Position numbers and translations under genes: made by a program. The notes below the pieces were generated by a model that was not told the DNA's origin, did no database searches, and saw nothing but the letters and a program-made list of their open reading frames with translations. A stretch of DNA of 64,000 bases, from positions 22,763,704-22,827,703 of the forward strand of contig NC_088304.1 in assembly GCF_032854445.1 (NCBI RefSeq), in the 5' to 3' direction. This document shows, in pieces, positions 10,353-19,300 of the stretch. The first letter of the stretch is position 1, and each line of letters opens with the position of its first letter. The stretch is from Liolophura sinensis. Taxonomy: Eukaryota; Mollusca; Polyplacophora; Chitonida; Chitonidae.

Positions 10353-13300
10353 GTACTTCAGAATCATGTCTCCGCTACTCTTCCTTCCCATCACTCTCCC
10401 CAGACTCATTTGTCACTGATGAAAATAGCACTCCTCATCACTAACGTGAATAACATTAATTAGAACGGCACAGGATTGTCATGGGAAGATACCACCTGGT
10501 TAATATTTCTACCGAACGACACTGTTGGCCATGCTTTTACGCTAGGATAATGGTCCAGGGGTTTCAGCGGGCGACTACTAACCAGGAGCACCGGGTTCAA
10601 GTCCGAGCCTAATCACAAAATTTTGCCTGCTTCGGCACTCAACATAAAACCATCGCCTAGGTGCTGCATGGTCGGTTCGGTGACATTGTACTAAGATTGT
10701 GTGAAGCGTCATTTTTTGCTTCTGCAACATAGTGTTGCAGTGATTATGCAAATTTAAGTATTATAACCGGTTTGCAACAAAAGGGCACAAACCTGATATG
10801 GCCGAAATAACGCTGAAAGCGACGTCAAACGATAAAATGACAGACCAGCGTGCTTACACGCTCTCATTGGCAGGAGAGGCATATAGTCCTTCCCCTTTGT
10901 GAATTTATATGTTTATTTGAGTGGTGTTTTACGCCATACTCAAGAATATTTCACTCATACGTCGGCGGCCAGCATTGTGGTGGGAGAAAACCTGGCAAAC
11001 CCACGACCATCAGCAGGTTGCTGCAGACCTCCCCACTGACGGCCTACACTTCGTGTACGCTGGATGCGAATAATCGACAATGATTTATAACCATGGTAGC
11101 TTTATGTTTTCATTTCTTTAACTTTGCTCTGCAGCGGTGGATTTTTGGCCACACTGGATGTCAGTGGTACGGATTCTGTGGCTTCTTCTTCGGTGTGGCC
11201 AGTATTACTACGCTGGCTGTCATCAGCTTTGACCGATTTACCACCATCTGCCTCCAAAACACCAGTAAGTACTTTCAGATACAATGGATCAATTCTAGAT
11301 ATTTGACGCTAATCTTTTTCCTGCGAGCTAGATACCACTACCACCCTTTTATTTTTCAGTAATTTTTGATGAATATAGTCTTAGCGGCAATCATCGTCGT
11401 ATTCTCGACTGTATATAGTGCGATGATCCCGTTAAAATACAGGTGTTAAAAGAGACATTTAACCTAAATGAACGTTACAGGTCAAAAATCGGAAGGCCAA
11501 TTCCCAAACAACGTTCAACACAAACCACCAAAAGACTAGGCAAGTATATAAAGTACAAACTCAAATTAAGACTGATTTGTGAAAAGAAAAGCAGTTCTCA
11601 ATGGTGATGGAAAGACGCACGAAATATTCGTGGCAAATGAATGAAATCAGTATCCAAATCACGTCCCATGCTAGTTTGTAAAGTCACGCGATGAAATAAC
11701 CTATGCAGCGCCTTCTGAGTTACTTTGGACATAAAAAGAGACTTTCCTTTGCGTCCAGGATATTGAACAGTAGGATATGTGCCGGGAAAATACTTATTTC
11801 TCTTTTGATATCATTCTCATCGTTTAGAGGACATGAATACCGTAAAGCAATACAGCTACGGACTTTCAGTGTACTCTCAAACGATATACATGTGTCTGCC
11901 TAAGATAAACAGTGATCCTCGTGAATGGCGGTATTTGTCACTTTTTATTCAGATTATTTCTTGTGTATGAACCAATCAAAGCATATAACCTCTTTGGTGG
12001 CCTAATGGTTACAGCGTCCGCCTCAAGTTCAAGTCTCGCTGTGAGTTCAAGTCCAGCTCATGCTGGCTTCGTCTTCAGCCGTAAGTGGGAAGGTCTTCCA
12101 GCAGCCTGCGGATTGTCGTAGTTTTCTCCGGGCTCTGCCCGGTTTTCTCCCACCATAATGTTGGCCGCCGTCATATAAGTGAAATATCCTTGAGAACGAT
12201 ATAAAACACCTGCCATATGAATAAAATAAATCAAAGTTGAGACTGGATCTGGGATCAAACCTGGATATTTATTGTTGCCTCGCCTGGCGCTCAACACTCA
12301 GAAGTTAGAGCAAGGAAAGAGGACTGGCTAGCTCGGTGTCATTATAATGTGACGTGATGGGGTGTCATGTTTGGCGTCTTCGGCATGATTCTTCAGAGAC
12401 GTAAGCACTTTGAAACACATGGTATATGTATACACGCACACCTAATCACTCCTCGTCTCCACAGGACTGAAAAATTAAGTACCACGTGAAACCACAAGCA
12501 TTCATAAACACATGCTAATTAGCCTGCATTTAACTGTTCAGATTCAAGTCATTGATTGTCATTGTTAACGTTATTTCTGGGATTGTTAATTTGATTCTGG
12601 GGAGAACATGTTCCTTGTTGTCATGTGTGTGATGACATTTCTTCGTTCTTAGAAAGTCATTTCTTGCTTTTTAGTCAAAATAACATTACACATAAACGAA
12701 TGAGAAAATCTCATCCTTCTATGGCAGTTCGAAACCCCCGCTAAGGACTTCTTAAGTTATGAAAATTTGGCCTACTGTGCGTTTAAACATTTGCTTTCCC
12801 GCAAAATGTTCCCTTTATCGTCTTTACAACATTTCCATGATTTATCTTAATTACTGAACCTTGACCCTCAAAATTTTTCAAGTAAGTAACAAATCTATAA
12901 TTTATATGCCGCTCAAAAATAGAAATAAGCGAGGTGCAAAACTTTTATAGACTCCTGTGGATGGTTGGGGGTTTCCCCCGGGATTTCCCCGGATCCCCCC
13001 CCCCCCCCCCACCATAATGTCTGCGGCCATCGTATAAGTGAAGTACTCTTGACTACTATGGCGTGAAGCACCAGTAAGATAAATAAATAAGTAAACATAG
13101 ACTCTATATAAGACTACAGCATCAATAGCAAAACCAGAGCAGCGACGACAGTGTGATAGTTGACAAATGGTCACACGTAATCGGCCAAATACCGTCCTAT
13201 TGTCAACTGCTCGTGTAAATGTCTAAATATTAGCACCTTAAACGTCTTCCTAGCACCTTGACATAAGCGGAATTAGGTAAAACAAAAACAATGTTGTTAA

Positions 13301-16300
13301 TTAATAGTTATTAGACGTCATTCATCAAGACGCATCAGGAGACAAAGCTACATACAGACCCATTAAGGAAGACAGAACAACACCTATAGTCGGTAGGCCT
13401 ACCACCGTCACAAGGAAACAAAAATACAGAAGTTGTTTATTTTTTTGTTTGATTCATGTTTCACGCCGTACTCAAGAACATTTGACTTATACGACTGCGG
13501 CAAGCATTGTGGTGGAAGAAAACCGGACATGGCTCCGGAAAACAACGACGATTCGCGGGCTGCTGATAGACCTTACCACGTACGGTGAGAGAGGAAGCCA
13601 AAATGAGCTGGACTTGAACTCACAGCGACCGCAGTGGTGAGAGGCTCCTCGGTCATATACCCCCCCCCCACACCCCCCCACACCCCCAGGCTACCCCTCT
13701 CCCCCACTCAAAATTCTTGAATATACCGTAGAAAAAAATCTGAAATCAGTTGTCGTTGGGAGGAGGAGGGGGTAGGACAGTAGCCTGAATGTGATAAGAC
13801 GTATATTCATCGTGTTCAATAAGATTGCCTCATTGGTTATGTACATAGCTGTAATTAAAGCGTAACTGAGACACATACCTTAATTAATGACAGCTAATCA
13901 TGTCCATCGTAGCTGACGGCAGGCCTGTTTCGTCTAAATTGTAGCCGTCATATGTTACGTAATTTACCTGCCATATTAAATTGCTCTTTTGACAGACTTA
14001 TTAATCACAGTCAAAATTGCACACAGTGTTCAGCAGGTGCTGTTCTACATGATCTCACACTTGAATTCCACGAGACCAGTCAATATCAAAGATACATTGC
14101 GTAGAACGGGCGTTAATACATTCGGCATCTCTGCTATTTAAACAATGCCTAAAGGACAATATACTACATCTATCTAATATACACCTCACAGATCAATTGA
14201 AATGCGCGTATGTCCCAACACGCGGCCACAGACTGGCCGTTTTTAGATGTGACACGTGGCTCTACAAGTCTCTCTGTTTGTCGGTGGGTCTATAGGTGGG
14301 GGGGGGGGGGTCCATCTGTGGGTCAAATCTTTTGATATCCTGTCTTTTAACAGAGGCCATTCACTCAACCAAGGATCCTAATGCAAATCCACATCGACCT
14401 ATTAGAAAATGTCGCAGTAAGAAAGCATATAAGTATTGTTCGCTTTTTTGGTTATTATTTTCTGACGCCAAAACGGCGATAAATACATACAACCAGGTAG
14501 CATTTTAAAAAGACCTATGAATCCGTAACAATGCACTTGCAGTTAAAACAGTCTTAAATGCAAATCTGTCTGCAAAATTACATTTTTGGCATAAGTGTCT
14601 CGCTAATATGGGAATCCTAAGTGTAATTTTCATGGGAGAAAACGCTATACGAAAATAATGTTTTTGCATATATAATAAAAGACTTACAGCATGGAGTAAA
14701 ACCATAGCAGCGAAAACTGCGTAATAAATGGCTAATAGTCACACGTAACCGGTGAAAGACGGCCTCTTGTCAACTTAACATGTACCTCAATTAAGGTTTT
14801 ATTGTAACTATTCATGTTACTTAAATAGTAGTAAATTACACATTTCCTCCCCCCATCGCACCATGGCTTAAACAAAAGTACGTAAAAGACGCGCTGATGT
14901 TAATTGCATTTTATTAGACGTCACTGGTCTAGAATTACTCAAAATGCTATGTTGTCATCACATTTAACATGAAATAACACGAAAACAGTGCAAAGGAGCC
15001 AGTGTTTCTCAGGCACAGCTAGAGTGTTCCTATGAAAACATTTTTAATGTTCCCAAGGCACACTTTTAATATTCATAAGGCAAAGTTTTAATGTGGCTAA
15101 AGTACACTTTTCATGCTCCAAAGGGACACTTTTAATGTTCCTAAGGCACACGTTTAATGTTCCTAAAGCACATCATCAATGGTGCTAAAGCACACCGATA
15201 GTGTTGCCATGACAGACTACTCTGAGAGAATATGTGTCTTCTGTCACTGTGAAATACCTCACCCGATAAAATCGTCGCACAGGGACGGATAGAAATTAGC
15301 ATGAACCAGTGTTTCTGGATATTGTATCGGCAGTATACCATAATCTGTTCGTCGTCACTTGGATAATGACAGTGCTTCGCTAACGAGGAGTTCCTTCCTC
15401 GTCTGGTCCAAGCCGTGAGGAAGTACTCATTTACATTCACCTGTATGAATCACTGTAATTCTCTTGTATCCACTAATTACTTATAAAAGTCAGTAGGAAA
15501 AATAATATTTTAAATATCACGTTGATGAACAGATATGTTCATCATCTGTATTCCGTGATGTTTTCGTTGGCCGGTCCGTCGTGTGAGGCACTGGTCTGTA
15601 TTCCGTGACGTTCTCGTTGACCGGCCCGTCCTGTGAAGCCCTGGTCTGTATTCCGTGACGTTCTCGTTGGCCGGCCCGTCGTGTGAGGCACTGGTCTGTA
15701 TTCCGTGACGTTCTCGTTGGCCGGCCCGTCGTGTGAAGCACTGGTCTGTATTCCGTGACGTTCTCGTTGGCCGGCCCGTCGTGTGAAGCCCTGGTCTGTA
15801 TTCCGTGACGTTCTCGTTGGCGGGCCCGTCGTGTGAGGCACTGGTCTCAAAACTGACAACGGGCTGTAGCTTGTAAACGTCCCGTGATAAGAATCCAGCT
15901 CCTGTTTGTCTTGGCTGATGCTTTCCGTCACCTGATCGTTGTCAGGTACATGGATAACATCTGTGTTCTTTGTAGATTTATCTTTCGTATATGGTATAAG
16001 TATCCTCATGCATACACCTGACAAAATATAAATCCGGATGTGGTATAAAATATGGGGTTTTTAGTTACAGTTGAACACACTTATGACATTTATTGCCTCT
16101 CCACGGCACTCTGGTTCTGCTCCCCTAGGGTATCGTGTCGACTCCCAGAAGAAGCTCGGCGGCGTAGTGGCCGTGATCTGGCTGTATTCCCTGTTCTGGG
16201 CAGCCATGCCACTGCTGGGCTGGGGACAGTACGCGCTGGAACCTTTCAAGGTATTTATTTATTTATTTTTTATATGATCGTGGTTTTACATCGTTCTCGA

Positions 16301-19300
16301 GAATATTAATCTTATCATTAAAGTGAACCGGTGGGAGCCCCTACTCCTTTCAGCGCATCCGCAGCTTTCTACTTTCGCTTTACATCACTTCCACCGATAG
16401 CAAGTTTTGACATACATAAATGTTAAACAACCCGAGGTCACTGGGGTTATGGTGATGAGGCAGGAAATGATGTCAGAAACTATTAACACTCTGTTTCAAC
16501 CTTTGGTTCTAATAATACGATATATACACGCATTGTCTTTATTTAACGTATTCACAAGATGACACTAATAATCACCTGAACCATTTTTAGAAGAATGTTG
16601 ATTAAATAGCACCTCGCGGGGACACACCAGTGGCGAGGCTACGCCTAAGCAAGCCTACGTGCGTCGCATAGGCTCCAAAGGTCAAATTTGTCAAGTGGTG
16701 GCAGCGATGTAAAGCGAGCGTAGAGAGCGGCTTACCGGCAGTAAAAAGGGGTAGGCCCTATGGCTGGAACCTTACCCGAGGGCAGATGATTTTGCTCCAA
16801 CACGACAGTTCCAGGCTTTCATGCTCTTTTGCTCTTATTTGAGGTTTATTTATTTTTTTTCAACTATACAATGCAAAGCACAGAAATCTGATTTTTCAGG
16901 GGTAAACGATTACCTCTTGATGTAGTATGGCGTTAGACAAAAGTCTAATCAAATAAATGCATCAGCTACATGCAAACATGTCCTGTATGTACATCAGTTA
17001 GACCGGGTTATTCGTATAGATTACGTAATATATGCACTCATTCATGCACCATCCTATTTGTACCTAACAGCAGATTTTGTATATACCGATGCCATCACAC
17101 CCTGTTCGTCCTCTGTTCATACGGCCTCTGTTTATAAGAGAGCGTGCAGTGTTTACATAGACGAACTTCCCTGTCACATTCTCATACTGACACATATGCC
17201 TTGTTCAAAATACCACCCCACCCCCACCCCTTTTCCTAAATAAATAAAACGCCACATTTAATTTAATTTAATTTAGATATTGTAAATCGCCCTTTTTGAC
17301 GACCGCGAAAATACAAGCTCGCAAAAGCAGAAAGAAGTTTCATAGCTTAGCGAAATAGATACACTCGTTTATAACGACATGTACACCCACTAAAACTGAT
17401 CCTAACCAACTAGTAGCTTTCGAATTTTACCGTAGTCTATTTCTTTTTGCGAGTCGCCAGTGTTCAGCTATCCGTAAAATCAGTCATACTCGCTACCAAA
17501 ATTGCCTTTAGTCAGTGACAGGTAACAGTCCAAGCTCTACACATGGATCTGTTGAAAATTCATCTCCTTGCAAAGAAAATGAATTTAGAATAATAGGGTT
17601 TAGAGTGAAGCCCACAGGAGCTTGGGTAACTTGTGTGATTTTACCTCAAAACATACTCGACTCCGCCCATTTCCCTGCATCCCAATGTTTTTGAATAATT
17701 ATGACAATAATTTGAGTCATTGAGCTCTTGCTGTCGAAACTGTGCGTATACAGTTTAACATTATGAATTATGAAAAGTGTTGTAACTTCATTTCCTTTCC
17801 AAGGATATAAATTTCAACATATCGATTAGCTTGGGTTGTTATGAGCCACTGAATAAAAATAATTTTTACAGCGAGTATGGCGGATTTTACAGACAGCGGC
17901 TCATTAAAAGAAATAGACTATAACACGCGTCTCACATGTTTCTATGTGAGCAAATCGAGATTCAAACACCATTTCTTGCTTTCTGAAGACTTCGTGTACG
18001 TTAGACTGGCACGCCCGAGGGACTGGAGGCTACGAGCTGGTCATCTTTCTGTTTGTCTGTATCATCGGGTTGAACGTTCTCATCATTGGCTGTAGCTATG
18101 GCGGCATTATCTTCACATTGAGGAAACGATGGAAACAGGTCGTGCCTATGGTAAATACCCCGAGCATGTCGTCACGACGAGCAGAGAAGAAAACTACACT
18201 GGTGAGGAGTTTCTATAGCCCCTTTTTAACCATGTGACATAAGTAAGGAATAGTGGATAAGAAAAGAAATGTGGTCTGAATGAGTGAGTGAGTGAGTGAG
18301 TGCTTGAGGTTTAACGTCGTACTTAACAATTTTTCAGTCATATGACGACGAAGGAATCCTTAGGATGTATGTAATGTACCTGCTTGTTGCAGGACGGATT
18401 TCCACCGCTCTTTTATCTAGTGCTGCTTCACTGAGACGCCTTAACGAAGGCAAGTAAGCGGCCCCGCCCGAGCCACTGATACTGATACGGACTAAAAGTT
18501 GTTCACTACCAAGTGAGGACGTTACATCTTCCTCTTTTAAGGTCTTGGGTGTGACTCCACCCAGGACTTTTGTGGCGTATCAAGAAGAGCTTGCGACGTT
18601 AAGGATTTTTTTTTATAGCATAAAGGGTATTTCACCATGCTCAAGATTTTTTATTTATGCGATTCCGGCCAGTGTGTTGTGAGTAGATGAAACTGGAGTG
18701 AACCCCCGGACATTGGCAAGTTATGCATATTGCAAGACTCATTATGGACGTTCCCGGGGGCCTCCGTGGCTCAGTTGGTTAGCGCTTTAGCGCAGCCCAG
18801 GAGGCTGTCAGCAATGCCGTCACTTTGAGTTTAAGTGTAGCTCAAGTTGGCTTCCCCTCCGCTCATACGTGTGAAAGTCTTGCAGTAACTTGCGGGTGGT
18901 CGTTAGTTTATTCCGGGCTCTATCCGGTTTCCTCCCAACATAATGCTTGTCGCCGCCGTAAAAGTGAAATATTCCTAAGTACGGCGTAAAACTCCATCAA
19001 GTAATAAAGTAATACATAAATATTTCGAGATCATTTCATTTTTCATCTAAGCTGAACACGGGATTTCCTCGTTTAAGTACTTGTATCGATACAATTAGCT
19101 GGCTTTCGCCTGTGCCATATCCCGGACATTCAATAATACGGTGACATGGAGTGTGATTGGCTCAACACTAATGTCGACTTGATTGGTCGATTTAGCGACA
19201 GTCTGATGCGTGATAGCCCACAATTTAGTTTCTAAAACTTCAAGCATTCAAGACTGTGGATAGGGGCCTAGGCCTGTATGAAAAATATGGATAGAATGCG

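Noticed and set aside
15542-16024. Reverse-strand frame of 160 codons
   Set aside because: Most of it is six copies of a 50-bp repeat read in rotating registers; no homology recognised in the non-repeat part.
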